The position numbers were made by a program, and so were the translations under genes. This document shows, in pieces, positions 1 to 7,769 of a DNA stretch of 64,000 nt; within the stretch, counting starts at the first letter, position 1; each line of letters opens with the position of its first letter. The notes under the pieces are model-generated. The model did no database searches. It saw only the letters and a program-made list of their open reading frames with translations, and was not told the DNA's origin. The DNA is from Yaniella flava (GTDB lineage: Bacteria; Actinomycetota; Actinomycetes; Actinomycetales; Micrococcaceae). The stretch spans positions 20,198-84,197 of the forward strand of contig NZ_BAAAMN010000020.1 in NCBI RefSeq assembly GCF_039529295.1, written 5' to 3'.

Positions 1-109
1 GACTGATCTTGGCGGTGGTTGCTACTTTGCGCCCAGCAATAATGCCCGCTGCGGTCGCCGCACCAGCAGCAACTCCAACACCGATACTTTTCAGATAATT
101 GTGTCCCAT
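1..109 (-). CDS. N-terminus of an unidentified protein (cut by window edge)
   Basis: Only the first 36 codons are in the window, read leftwards from an ATG at 109-107; there is no stop before the edge. The peptide starts MGHNYLKSIGVG and continues as a Gly/Ala-rich hydrophobic stretch to about residue 27, followed by Arg-Lys. This looks like an uncleaved membrane anchor or signal segment. The ribosome site is weak (GAGTTG-like). The next gene, a metQ paralogue, is on the same strand and ends 70 nt upstream. I do not recognise the family; actinobacterial hydrolases can begin like this, but that is a guess. Confidence 0.4.
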   Translation of the reverse strand, partial: MGHNYLKSIGVGVAAGAATAAGIIAGRKVATTAKIS

Positions 110-179
110 GGCGCAACTCTACGTACTGAGCACACCGGCGAAAACAGCTCATCAACATCACGGATCGTCGCTGGAGTGA

Positions 180-1106
180 TTACTCGCTGTCGGATTGTTC
201 AGTGTCATCGCCTTCGGGCGCGTCTGACTGGCCGGCAGGGATGATCTCGCCTTCTGGCCAGTTTTCTTCGATGTAGGTGGCTACCTCGTCGGAGTGTAGT
301 AGTTCATCGAGCCGCTGGATGGCTTCGTGGTGTTCGTTTGAACTATTCCAGACCAGAATGCTGGAATGTGGTGAGAGGTTCACTCCTTCGACCAACAGGG
401 CGTCTTCGATGTTGAGTTCTGCCTGGTCAAAATGTCGGGCGTGGATGATCACAGCGTCGGTGGCGTTATCCTCGAGCTGCTGATCAAGCGCATCCGTATC
501 GTATTCTTTGAATTGTAGACCCGATGGGTTCTGCTGATCCGAGAGCTCTGCTGGCTTTGTATCCCTCTCAATGTCAGATAGTAGCCTGTGCGCCTCGAGC
601 AATCGTAGAGCACGGTACTGATCCGCTGCCACCGAGGTTATCCCGATGGTCGAGCCCTCGGGGAGGGCCTCGATGCGGTCATACCGACTCGAAAACAGCG
701 CGTAGGGAGCAATATGGACACCTGCGCCATAGGAAAAACTGTAACCGTTTGCGTTGACGTCCTCGTTGAGTGCTGGGATGTGTTGTACGAAATTTGCATC
801 CAATTCACCTGCAGCAAGACGGCTATTCGCTATCTGATGATCGGTCATTTCAACAATTTCGAGTTGCAAGCCCTCGTCGCGGGTCAGATCATCAGCTAGA
901 AATTCGAGGATGTCACTGTGTGGTTGGGGTTTCGCCCCGACGGTCAAGGTGGTGAGGTTTGCGTCGCTCGAAGACGGTGAAGGGGAGGCGGAAGGCGTCG
1001 TAGTACTTTGCTCGCTGGCGCCGCATGCAGTCAAGAGTAATGACGTGAAGATCGCGGTCATGCCGAGCATGATCCGACGGTTTAACCTACGGGATGTGGT
1101 AACCAT
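180..1106 (-). CDS. MetQ/NlpA-family substrate-binding lipoprotein, second copy
   Basis: Predicted 308-residue extracytoplasmic binding lipoprotein of a methionine-type ABC importer. The signal peptide has a lipobox (LLLTAC, Cys at about 28) followed by a Ser/Thr/Pro linker, then the NlpA (PF03180) fold starting near TVGAKPQPHSDIL. The start is ATG at 1106 with AGGAGC about 6 nt upstream. It lies directly downstream of the metNIQ operon on the same strand and is a tandem paralogue of the metQ there. The last 30 or so conserved residues (EVATYIEENWPEGEIIPAGQ) are identical in the two proteins while the rest has diverged, so it may supply the same MetNI permease with a different specificity (for example another methionine derivative). 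The hairpin at 1204-1238 separates the two genes and may lower its expression. Confidence 0.85.
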   Translation of the reverse strand: MVTTSRRLNRRIMLGMTAIFTSLLLTACGASEQSTTTPSASPSPSSSDANLTTLTVGAKPQPHSDILEFLADDLTRDEGLQLEIVEMTDHQIANSRLAAGELDANFVQHIPALNEDVNANGYSFSYGAGVHIAPYALFSSRYDRIEALPEGSTIGITSVAADQYRALRLLEAHRLLSDIERDTKPAELSDQQNPSGLQFKEYDTDALDQQLEDNATDAVIIHARHFDQAELNIEDALLVEGVNLSPHSSILVWNSSNEHHEAIQRLDELLHSDEVATYIEENWPEGEIIPAGQSDAPEGDDTEQSDSE

Positions 1107-1203
1107 ATGAGCTCCTGATACGGTCTTCGGTAACCTTCGGCAACTGTAGATGTATAGGCCAACGTTAAGATCGGATGAGCCAATTTGAAATGGTTAAACA
1201 GCT

Positions 1204-1238
1204 GCGTGGCACCCACCAATTTCAGGTGAATGCCACGC
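1204..1238 (-). terminator. hairpin between the two metQ genes
   Basis: GCGTGGCA at 1204-1211 pairs with TGCCACGC at 1231-1238, with an inner CACC/GGTG pairing, giving a stem of about 12 bp. It sits 26 nt after the metQ stop codon on the minus strand. There is no strong U run after it, so it may be an attenuating or mRNA-stabilising hairpin rather than a full terminator. Confidence 0.5.
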
Positions 1239-1263
1239 GGCGCTGAGTTATACGAGCCCTTGG

Positions 1264-2163
1264 CTACTGTTGATCAGCGTCATCGCCGTCGGTCGCGCCT
1301 GACTGACCGGCGGGGATGATCTCGCCTTCGGGCCAGTTTTCTTCGATGTAGGTGGCTACCTCTTCGGAGTGCAGCAGTTCATCGAGCTGCTGGATGGCCT
1401 CATTGTCGTCAGCCGAGGAATTCCACGCCAGCACGTTGGCATACGGGGAGTCTTCGGCTTCCTCAACTACAATCGCGTCATCAACGTTGAGTCCGGCTTG
1501 GAGGAAGTAGTTGCCATTGATGATGGCGGCATCGATGGATGGGTCATCAACAACCTGGGCAAGGATCTCGGGTGGGTTCTCCTCGAACTCCAAGCCCATT
1601 GGATTCTGTTCTTCGGTCAGCGTCAGCGCGGCCGATTCACCATCGATGTCCTCGAGTAGTCCCGCTTCTTCGAGCAGCATCAGCGCGCGTGGCTGGTTGC
1701 CGGCATCCGAGGTAATACCAATGGTGGCGCCTTCGGTGATGTCGTCGGCGGAGTCGTGCTGACTGGTAAACATCGCGTACGGCTCGATGTGCACGCCCTC
1801 GCCGTGTGAGATTTCGTAGCCGTGATCTTCGATCTGCTGTTCTAAGAAGGGCACGTGCTGGAAGTAGTTGGCATCCAGGGTACCTTCGTCCATCTGACGG
1901 TTTGGCAGCTGGAAGTCATCAAACTCGACCACTTCAATTTCCAGTCCGGCATCAGCGGCCAGTTCTTGGGACACGAAGTCGAGAATCTCAGCGTGGGGGA
2001 CCGGGCTTGCGCCGACTGACAGCGTAGTGACGCCATCGTCGTTGGCGGTTGGCCCTTCGGCGTTGTCGTCCGAGCCACCGCAAGCGGCAAGAACCAGTGC
2101 GGAGGCGGCAGCCAGACCGGTCAAGGCCAACGCGCGTGGCCGGCGTGAGGATGAGTTAAACAT
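1264..2163 (-). CDS. metQ: MetQ methionine-binding lipoprotein
   Basis: Binding lipoprotein of the MetNIQ importer, 299 residues. The start chosen is ATG 2163 (MFNSSSRRP), preceded by AGGAGC at good spacing; an upstream in-frame start at 2250 would overlap metI and lacks a site. The signal peptide ends in a lipobox (ALVLAAC) and the mature part contains the NlpA fold beginning TTLSVGASPVPHAEIL. It follows metI by 44 nt and is third in the order metN-metI-metQ, the usual arrangement. The C-terminal 30 residues are almost the same as in the tandem copy downstream at both protein and DNA level. Confidence 0.92.
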   Translation of the reverse strand: MFNSSSRRPRALALTGLAAASALVLAACGGSDDNAEGPTANDDGVTTLSVGASPVPHAEILDFVSQELAADAGLEIEVVEFDDFQLPNRQMDEGTLDANYFQHVPFLEQQIEDHGYEISHGEGVHIEPYAMFTSQHDSADDITEGATIGITSDAGNQPRALMLLEEAGLLEDIDGESAALTLTEEQNPMGLEFEENPPEILAQVVDDPSIDAAIINGNYFLQAGLNVDDAIVVEEAEDSPYANVLAWNSSADDNEAIQQLDELLHSEEVATYIEENWPEGEIIPAGQSGATDGDDADQQ

Positions 2164-2207
2164 AAATGCTCCTGTGTAGTTTTCTGTAAGGCTATTGCTG
2201 GACCGGC

Positions 2208-2888
2208 TCAGCGGTGATCGACCACTTCGACAATCTTGTCGCCGATCCACTGGATCAGTTGGACCCCGATGACGATGACCACGATGGTGACGACCATAAT
2301 TTGAGGATCATAGCGCTGATACCCGTAGTTATAGGCCAGACGGCCGAGACCGCCACCGCCGATGAGCCCTGCCATAGCCGAATACCCAATCAATACCACA
2401 ATGGTATTCGTGATCGCAGCAATCAGACCCGGAAGTGCCTCCGGGAGGAAAACTTTCGTCACAATCTGGCTGTTCGACAGGCCCATCACCTGGGCGGCAT
2501 CAACGGTTCCCGTTGGCACTTCACGCAGCGAGGTCTCGACCAAGCGTGCAAAGAACGGAGCGGTGGCAATGGTCAAAGACACGGTTGCCGCAATGGGACC
2601 GATCGAGGTGCCAACTATCCACTGGGTGAACGGGATCAGTGCGACCATCAAAATCGCATATGGTATCGAACGCGTAATGTTGACGATGATCGACGACAGC
2701 AGCGCATAGGTGACGCGCATCGGGGCCAGTCCGCCGGGACGGGTGATGTGCAGAATAATGCCGATGACCCCACCGATGATCACGGTCGCGACACCGGAGA
2801 TGCCGACCATGACCACGGTATCCCAAATCGCTTCGGGCAATGCTGTTTCCAGGGCGCGGTTGTTCAGGAGTTCTTCAAACCAGTTCAT
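2208..2888 (-). CDS. metI: MetI methionine ABC transporter permease
   Basis: Integral membrane permease of 226 residues, the normal MetI length, with about five hydrophobic helices and the binding-protein-dependent permease domain (PF00528). The cytoplasmic loop that docks with the ATPase is visible as EVPTGTVDAAQVMGLSNSQI (the EAA motif). Its ATG overlaps the metN stop by 4 nt (ATGA), so the two are translationally coupled. Confidence 0.94.
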   Translation of the reverse strand: MNWFEELLNNRALETALPEAIWDTVVMVGISGVATVIIGGVIGIILHITRPGGLAPMRVTYALLSSIIVNITRSIPYAILMVALIPFTQWIVGTSIGPIAATVSLTIATAPFFARLVETSLREVPTGTVDAAQVMGLSNSQIVTKVFLPEALPGLIAAITNTIVVLIGYSAMAGLIGGGGLGRLAYNYGYQRYDPQIMVVTIVVIVIGVQLIQWIGDKIVEVVDHR

Positions 2889-3889
2889 ACCTGCACCCCT
2901 TCCTTTGCGCGAGCGCGCTCACTGTATCCGTGACGTGCAAGCGTGGCTTCAATGCCGGTGATGTTAATCTGCTCAGCCGAGCTGATGGCCAATAGATAGT
3001 GAGCGAACCGAGTATCACCCAGGGTTTCAACATTGGCGGCCGTGATGTGCACGGTCACCGGATTTTCTTCGGCGATGTGGGAAGCAATCGGTACGTTGAC
3101 CGCATCTTGTTTGCCCACAACTTCCAACACCAAATCTGCGGCAGCCAGTTCATGTGTCGGCAACGGCAGCAGTGCGCGAGACAACCGGGAGTTGACCTTG
3201 CCGGCGACCTCAGCGAGTTTGCCCGACTCCAAGATTTTGCCGTCATCCAGCAGCGAGACCGAATCGCACAGTGTCTTGACCACCGACATCTCGTGAGTAA
3301 TCACCACAACGGTCAGATTCAGACGGCTGGAGACCGAACGGATCAGTGTCAGAATCTCGTTGGTCGTGGCCGGATCCAATGCAGACGTCGGCTCGTCACA
3401 CAGCAGGACGTCCGGATCCGCGGCGAGTGCACGCGCGATCCCCACGCGTTGGCGCTGCCCACCCGACAGCTGCGCCGGGTAGGTGTCTTCCAGTCCACTC
3501 AATCCCACGAGGTCGATGAGCTCCTTGGCCCGGGCGCGACGCTCGGCCTTATGAGTTTTGACGATTTCCAGAGGCATCGCGATATTGTCGGCCACGGTTC
3601 GTGATGAGAGCAGGTTCGCGTGCTGAAACACCATACCGATGCGACGACGGGCGTTGCGCAATTCGGTATCGGTGACGCCGGTGAGATCCTGGTCCCCGAC
3701 AATCACCTTGCCCTCGGTTGGACGATCCAGCAGCGTCAGACAGCGCACGAGGGTCGACTTCCCCGCGCCCGAACGGCCGATGATGCCGTGAATCTCGCCG
3801 TCGTCGATGTCCAAATTGATGTTATCCAAGGCGACGACATCCCTGGCGGGTTGCCGATACACCTTTGTCAGCTCTCGAACGGAAATCAT
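2885..3889 (-). CDS. metN: MetN methionine ABC transporter ATPase
   Basis: ATP-hydrolysing subunit of the methionine importer, 334 residues from ATG 3889 (MISVREL), which has AAGGATC upstream; an in-frame start 14 codons earlier is less likely. Walker A (GRSGAGKST), ABC signature (LSGGQRQR) and Walker B (LLCDEP) are intact. After the ATPase domain a C-terminal extension from about residue 255 matches the NIL domain (PF09383), the regulatory methionine-sensing domain that marks MetN rather than other ATPases. It is the first gene of metNIQ. Confidence 0.94.
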   Translation of the reverse strand: MISVRELTKVYRQPARDVVALDNINLDIDDGEIHGIIGRSGAGKSTLVRCLTLLDRPTEGKVIVGDQDLTGVTDTELRNARRRIGMVFQHANLLSSRTVADNIAMPLEIVKTHKAERRARAKELIDLVGLSGLEDTYPAQLSGGQRQRVGIARALAADPDVLLCDEPTSALDPATTNEILTLIRSVSSRLNLTVVVITHEMSVVKTLCDSVSLLDDGKILESGKLAEVAGKVNSRLSRALLPLPTHELAAADLVLEVVGKQDAVNVPIASHIAEENPVTVHITAANVETLGDTRFAHYLLAISSAEQINITGIEATLARHGYSERARAKEGVQV

Positions 3890-3920
3890 GGGATCCTTTG
3901 CCACATTTGGTTGTTGACTC

Positions 3921-3926
3921 AGTATA
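3921..3926 (-). promoter_or_regulatory. possible -10 box of the metNIQ operon
   Basis: TATACT on the minus strand about 31 nt before the metN ATG. The -35 region (near 3944-3949) is poor. It lies in the short divergent interval between metN and the DUF3151 gene. No S-box-like structure is seen in this interval. Confidence 0.35.
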
Positions 3927-3987
3927 AACACTGGCAGACTAAGAGGGCTTAGACATTGCTATTTTGGCTTCTCGGAAGGAAACACTC

Positions 3988-4413
3988 TTGTCGTCACTGC
4001 TCGGTAAAAATCTGATGGAACCGGACCCAACACTGCTGCCGGAAGAACCGGAAGTACAGGCTCGCTACGAGGCGGGAGACCTGCCCGAGGAGATCGCACA
4101 GCGATTCCCGGATTCCTCACTCGCCTGGGCGCTCGCAGCCGAAGACGCCTGGGACGACGGCCGCACGCTCGAGTCCTACGCCTATGCTCGCGTGGGTTAT
4201 CACCGTGGCCTCGATTCACTGCGCGGTGCCGGGTGGAAGGGCGCTGGCCCTATCCCGTGGGACCACATCCCAAATCGCGGTTTCTTGCGGGCTCTCTACT
4301 CGCTGGGTCGTGCCGCCGCTGCGATTGGTGAGACCGACGAGGTCGATCGCATCACGAAATTCCTCAATGACTCGGATTCATCAGCAGCCGAGCAGATCGA
4401 GGCTGCGAATTAG
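3988..4413 (+). CDS. DUF3151 family protein
   Basis: Soluble protein of 141 residues in the actinobacterial DUF3151 family, whose function is not known. Diagnostic blocks are PTLLPEEPEV near the N-terminus, LAWALAAEDAW, the ESYAYARVGYHRGLD block, and a C-terminal NRGFLRALYSLGRAAAAIGE segment; it resembles a TPR-like helical fold. The start chosen is TTG 3988, which has AAGGAAAC 7 nt upstream; TTG 3964 in the same frame has no site. It is divergent from metN and monocistronic as far as can be seen. Confidence 0.85.
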   Translation: MSSLLGKNLMEPDPTLLPEEPEVQARYEAGDLPEEIAQRFPDSSLAWALAAEDAWDDGRTLESYAYARVGYHRGLDSLRGAGWKGAGPIPWDHIPNRGFLRALYSLGRAAAAIGETDEVDRITKFLNDSDSSAAEQIEAAN

Positions 4414-4739
4414 GCGGGATGTTATGGCCGTAAGGTCGTCCGCATTTTAGGTAAAGCACTGGCCGAGCAAGGGCTTTCCTTTCGCCAAGACACCTAGCTG
4501 ATCAGGTAAACCGTAGGGTCGCATCGTCTGCGCAACGTGGTACGGCTCTACGGTTTTCCCATACGCTGTACTAGCTGGGAAAATCATTCTGAACCTAAGC
4601 AATGCAGCAATATTGCGATCTTCGGAACGCACAGCGGTGTAACCCAACTTGTTTAGCACAACATTACGTGGTTTGAAGCAGACCACAGAGCACGCATGGT
4701 GCTCGAAATGGTTAACCAGGTAGAGTCCAAAACACATAA
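4414..4739. other. intergenic stretch without a convincing gene
   Basis: Locally AT-richer than its surroundings. A 98-codon minus-strand ORF (4447-4743) spans it, but it has no recognisable domain and no clear ribosome site. The region must hold the promoter for the riboswitch transcript downstream; TAGAGT near 4721-4726 is a possible -10 box, with no good -35. Confidence 0.4.
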
Positions 4740-4827
4740 CCATCCAGAGCGGCTGAGAGATCTGGCTCCATGATGCCGCAGCAACCCTCCGATTACCGGG
4801 TAAGGGTGCTCACGCCAGGACCGATGG
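4740..4827 (+). promoter_or_regulatory. SAM-I-clan (S-box-like) riboswitch
   Basis: The S-box core is readable: AGAG-(c)GG-cUGAGaGA, then GCAACC and GGGUGCU. P1 is CCATC 4740-4744 with GATGG 4823-4827; P2 is GCGGC 4749-4753 with GCCGC 4775-4779; P3 is CCCT 4785-4788 with AGGG 4803-4806. CTGGC in the P2 loop (4762-4766) can form the family's pseudoknot with GCCAG in the joining segment (4814-4818). I see no P4 stem, so it may be one of the SAM-I/SAM-IV-like variants. The 3' strand of P1 overlaps GGAGG (4826-4830), the ribosome site of the next ORF, so SAM binding should block translation initiation. There is no terminator-like stem after it. Confidence 0.85.
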
Positions 4828-4839
4828 AGGATAGAACCC

Positions 4840-4974
4840 ATGATGTCGTTACCTTATGTGTATGCGGGTTTACACGCTACTGTTACAAAAATACTCAGCG
4901 GGTTGAAAGCTGTGATGCCTCGGGACATCGCCGCAGGCCAGATGCCGGTTGAGTATCGGACAGCTGCCGCGTAA
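4840..4974 (+). CDS. 44-residue ORF under the SAM riboswitch
   Basis: ATG at 4840, 9 nt after GGAGG (4826-4830) that overlaps riboswitch helix P1; ends with tandem TAA TAA. The 44-residue product begins MMSLPYVYAGLHATVTKILS and ends EYRTAAA. I do not recognise it. It could be a regulatory leader peptide, a real small protein, or the head of a decayed gene: another open frame continues to about 5101 just before the downstream flavoprotein gene. The strong ribosome site directly controlled by the aptamer argues that it is or was translated. Confidence 0.5.
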   Translation: MMSLPYVYAGLHATVTKILSGLKAVMPRDIAAGQMPVEYRTAAA

Positions 4975-5113
4975 TAACCCGTCGTGTACCGCGGTAGGCC
5001 CCGTCGACCCGCAGATGAAGTTCTTGGGCGCAATACCGTCATCAATGGCTGGTGCATTCGGCGTCAGAAAAACACTCCGAGTGGCACCAGCGCGCTGAAA
5101 TGAGTAGAACAAT

Positions 5114-6337
5114 ATGACTTCGAAGAATTATCAGGCGCTCGCAGAGCAATACGCACCACTATTTGCTGATATTGCACGTGGTGAACGTGCCAGAGAAACC
5201 GGACGCCATCTGCCACTGATCCCCATGCGTCAACTCAGCGCCCACGGGCTGGGAACACTCAGTATCCCGGAACACGAAGGTGGTGATGGCGCAAATTATG
5301 AGACGGTCCTGAGGTTGCTGATGGATCTAGCAGCCGTGGATGCCAATCTGGCACACATATGGCGCAGCCATCTGGCATTTGTTGAATATCTGCGGCTGGT
5401 GCCAGACTCGACGGTTCGAGCTCAGTGGTGGAAACGTATCGGGGATGGTGACTGGGGCGGCTCCGCGCTGTCCTCCCATCACGAGCCGACGAAAGATCAG
5501 GACACCGTAGTCACCCGAGATCATACCGGTACGTTACGCATTACCGGAGCCAAGTTCTACACAACCGGTACCTTGGCTTCAACGTGGACGGTCGTAAGTG
5601 CCACATTAGAAAAGAGCCTGGCCGAAGCGCAATTGCGACGTCGTCGACGGAGCGGTGCAGCTGGACTGTCTCTAGACGATGTGGCTGAGGGGTTGGTCGT
5701 GGTCCGGGTGCGTCAGCCTCGAATCCAGGTAAAAGATGACTGGGATGGTTTCGGTCAGCGAATGACAGCAACCGGAACGCTGCAGATGCGCGATGCCGGT
5801 GTGGAAGCGCTGTTGGACATTGATGGACGGTACACCCGGGTCCCCATATTTCATGAGGCTTCACTGGTTGCTTTGCTGGCAGGAATCGGCCGGGCAGCAT
5901 TACGTGACGGGGTTGCTCAAATGCGCGGGCGTACCAGGGTGTTCAACACTTCCACCGGAAGCATTCCTCGCAACGACAACCAAATGCTGGGCATTATCGG
6001 TGAGTTGTCAGCTCAACTGGCGGCTACCGAAGAACTCGTGCGGGCCATAGGCCGTGAACTCGATACCGATAGATTAGATGAGGCAAGACTGCTTGCTCAG
6101 CGTGCCAGTGTGATGGTGCCCAAACTGGTGTTGGATGTGTGTACCCGAATTTTTGACACTCTCGGCGCTTCCGCTACCTCGACCAGTTGGGAGCTGGACC
6201 GGCACTGGCGCAATGCCCGCACCCTAGCGACCCATGATCCTGCTGTGTTTAAAGCACGTATGTTAGGTGATTGGGAAGTTAACGCTGCACAACCAACACC
6301 ATTTATTGCCACGAGTAGCGGTCACCAACAAAGCTAG
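5114..6337 (+). CDS. acyl-CoA dehydrogenase-fold flavin monooxygenase, DszC/SfnB-like
   Basis: 407 residues with the acyl-CoA dehydrogenase fold throughout: N-terminal helical domain (about 10-115), middle beta domain with WGGSALSSHHEP and GAKFYTTG, and C-terminal four-helix domain (about 230-390) with SATSTSWELDRHWRNARTLA. In this family (DszC, SfnB/SfnC) the fold serves reduced-flavin-dependent oxygenation or processing of organosulfur compounds rather than beta-oxidation. It is the first full-length gene after the SAM riboswitch, so low SAM should favour its expression, as expected for sulfur scavenging. It is a paralogue of the protein at 7766-9037 (both contain DDWDGFGQR). Its own ribosome site is weak. 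It converges with the operon at 6387-14345. Confidence 0.85.
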   Translation: MTSKNYQALAEQYAPLFADIARGERARETGRHLPLIPMRQLSAHGLGTLSIPEHEGGDGANYETVLRLLMDLAAVDANLAHIWRSHLAFVEYLRLVPDSTVRAQWWKRIGDGDWGGSALSSHHEPTKDQDTVVTRDHTGTLRITGAKFYTTGTLASTWTVVSATLEKSLAEAQLRRRRRSGAAGLSLDDVAEGLVVVRVRQPRIQVKDDWDGFGQRMTATGTLQMRDAGVEALLDIDGRYTRVPIFHEASLVALLAGIGRAALRDGVAQMRGRTRVFNTSTGSIPRNDNQMLGIIGELSAQLAATEELVRAIGRELDTDRLDEARLLAQRASVMVPKLVLDVCTRIFDTLGASATSTSWELDRHWRNARTLATHDPAVFKARMLGDWEVNAAQPTPFIATSSGHQQS

Positions 6338-6386
6338 GTGCTGCACCAGGGCCGGCACCACCAGTCAGGCCCAAACCACACAAAAT

Positions 6387-7769
6387 TTAGCCGGGAGTGG
6401 TCACTGAAGCAAAAGCCCCGCGGTATTGGGCTCCTGGGTGATTCGCCGGGAGGCGGTCATGACCAAAGATCTTCTTTCGTAGAGTTCCTTCGGCGTACTC
6501 GGTTTTGGCCAGGCCTCGACGCTGCAGAACCGGCAACAGTTTCTCATTGAATTCGTCATAACTGCCGGGTAACCGCCAATTGATGAGGTTAATTCCGTCT
6601 ACGCCCGCTTCCTGCCACGCTTCGAGTCGGTCTGCGATGTGTTCTGGGGTGCCGGCCACGTATCCTCGACGGATGCGGCCGTTTGCGAGATCAGCAAGTG
6701 TAGGTTCACGGTGGGGAGTGGCCCGACGCAGCCATTCCACATGGGCCTGACCACCATTATTTGGGATGTCAATGAGACGCGTATCGTCAGGCAACCGGGA
6801 TCCGTCCGGCAGAATCCCCAATGCTGCGTGTGTCAAAAACCCAGTCACCGACGCGTACTCCAGGTAATCCTGTTCTTTTGCTTTCACATCTGATGCTGAA
6901 TCGCCGATGACTAACGACAGGCCCTGAAAGAATTTCACGTCGTGCGGGTTCCGACCAGCCTCAGCGATTTTGGCGCGCGTCCGATCAATATGGTCCTTGG
7001 CCACGGCTGGGTTGGGGGTGACAATAAATTGGCACTCAGCATGTTGGGCTGCAAACCGGATGCCGCGCTCCGAACCGCCAGCCTGGAAGAGCAGCGGTGT
7101 ACGCTGTGGTGATGGTGACGGAAGATGGGGCCCCTCAACTGTGTACCGCGGTCCGTGATGGAAGATTTTGTGGATCTTTGCCGGATCAGAAAAACGACTT
7201 CCAGCCTTGTCTTGCAAGAGGGCTCCTTCGTCCCACGAGCCTTCCCACAGTTTGTAGACCACCTCAAGGTATTCATCGGCCCAGTCGTACCGTGCGTCGT
7301 GTTCGACCAGGGCATCTAAACCGTAATTCCGTGCAGCATTTTCTTGTGTGGAAGTGACGATGTTCCACGCGACGCGTCCTGCCGACATATGGTCGAGTGT
7401 GCTGAGCTGCCGAGCAAAGTTGAAAGGGTGGTTCTGCATCACATTGGACGTGGTAGCCAGTCCTATGTGCTGAGTTACTGCAGTGAGTGCACCCAGCAGC
7501 ACCGTCGGATCATTGGACGGAATTTGTAATCCTTCGTGCGCATTATCTACATACTGTCCGCCTGCTGGTCCGTAGAGTCCAGATACATCGGCGAAGAACA
7601 TCGCATCGAACAGACCTTCTTCGAGGGTGTGTGCAAGTTCTAACCAAAATTTCAGGTCGTTGAATTCGGACTGCCGGGCTTCTGGATGCCTCCACTGTCC
7701 GTGTTGGATATGGGATCCAGTATTCATGACAAAAGCGTTATAAAGTAGTGGGGTTTTGGCTGTGCTCAC
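6387..7769 (-). CDS. NtaA/SnaA/DszA-family FMN-dependent monooxygenase
   Basis: 460 residues, luciferase-like TIM-barrel fold of the NtaA/SnaA/DszA/SoxA group (two-component monooxygenases that take FMNH2 from a separate reductase). Recognisable segments are LAHTLEEGLFDAMFFAD, MSAGRVAWNIVTS and, near the C-terminus, GTPEHIADRLEAW. DszA opens the ring of dibenzothiophene sulfone, NtaA oxidises nitrilotriacetate; sulfur is more likely here because of the two DszC/SfnB-like partners and the nearby riboswitch. It is the last gene of a minus-strand operon and overlaps its upstream neighbour by 4 nt. No flavin reductase gene is visible in the cluster. Confidence 0.88.
   Translation of the reverse strand: MSTAKTPLLYNAFVMNTGSHIQHGQWRHPEARQSEFNDLKFWLELAHTLEEGLFDAMFFADVSGLYGPAGGQYVDNAHEGLQIPSNDPTVLLGALTAVTQHIGLATTSNVMQNHPFNFARQLSTLDHMSAGRVAWNIVTSTQENAARNYGLDALVEHDARYDWADEYLEVVYKLWEGSWDEGALLQDKAGSRFSDPAKIHKIFHHGPRYTVEGPHLPSPSPQRTPLLFQAGGSERGIRFAAQHAECQFIVTPNPAVAKDHIDRTRAKIAEAGRNPHDVKFFQGLSLVIGDSASDVKAKEQDYLEYASVTGFLTHAALGILPDGSRLPDDTRLIDIPNNGGQAHVEWLRRATPHREPTLADLANGRIRRGYVAGTPEHIADRLEAWQEAGVDGINLINWRLPGSYDEFNEKLLPVLQRRGLAKTEYAEGTLRKKIFGHDRLPANHPGAQYRGAFASVTTPG

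Noticed and set aside
4447..4743. 98-codon open frame on the minus strand before the riboswitch
   Set aside because: No domain, no ribosome site, low-complexity match to nothing I recognise, and it runs into the riboswitch on the other strand.
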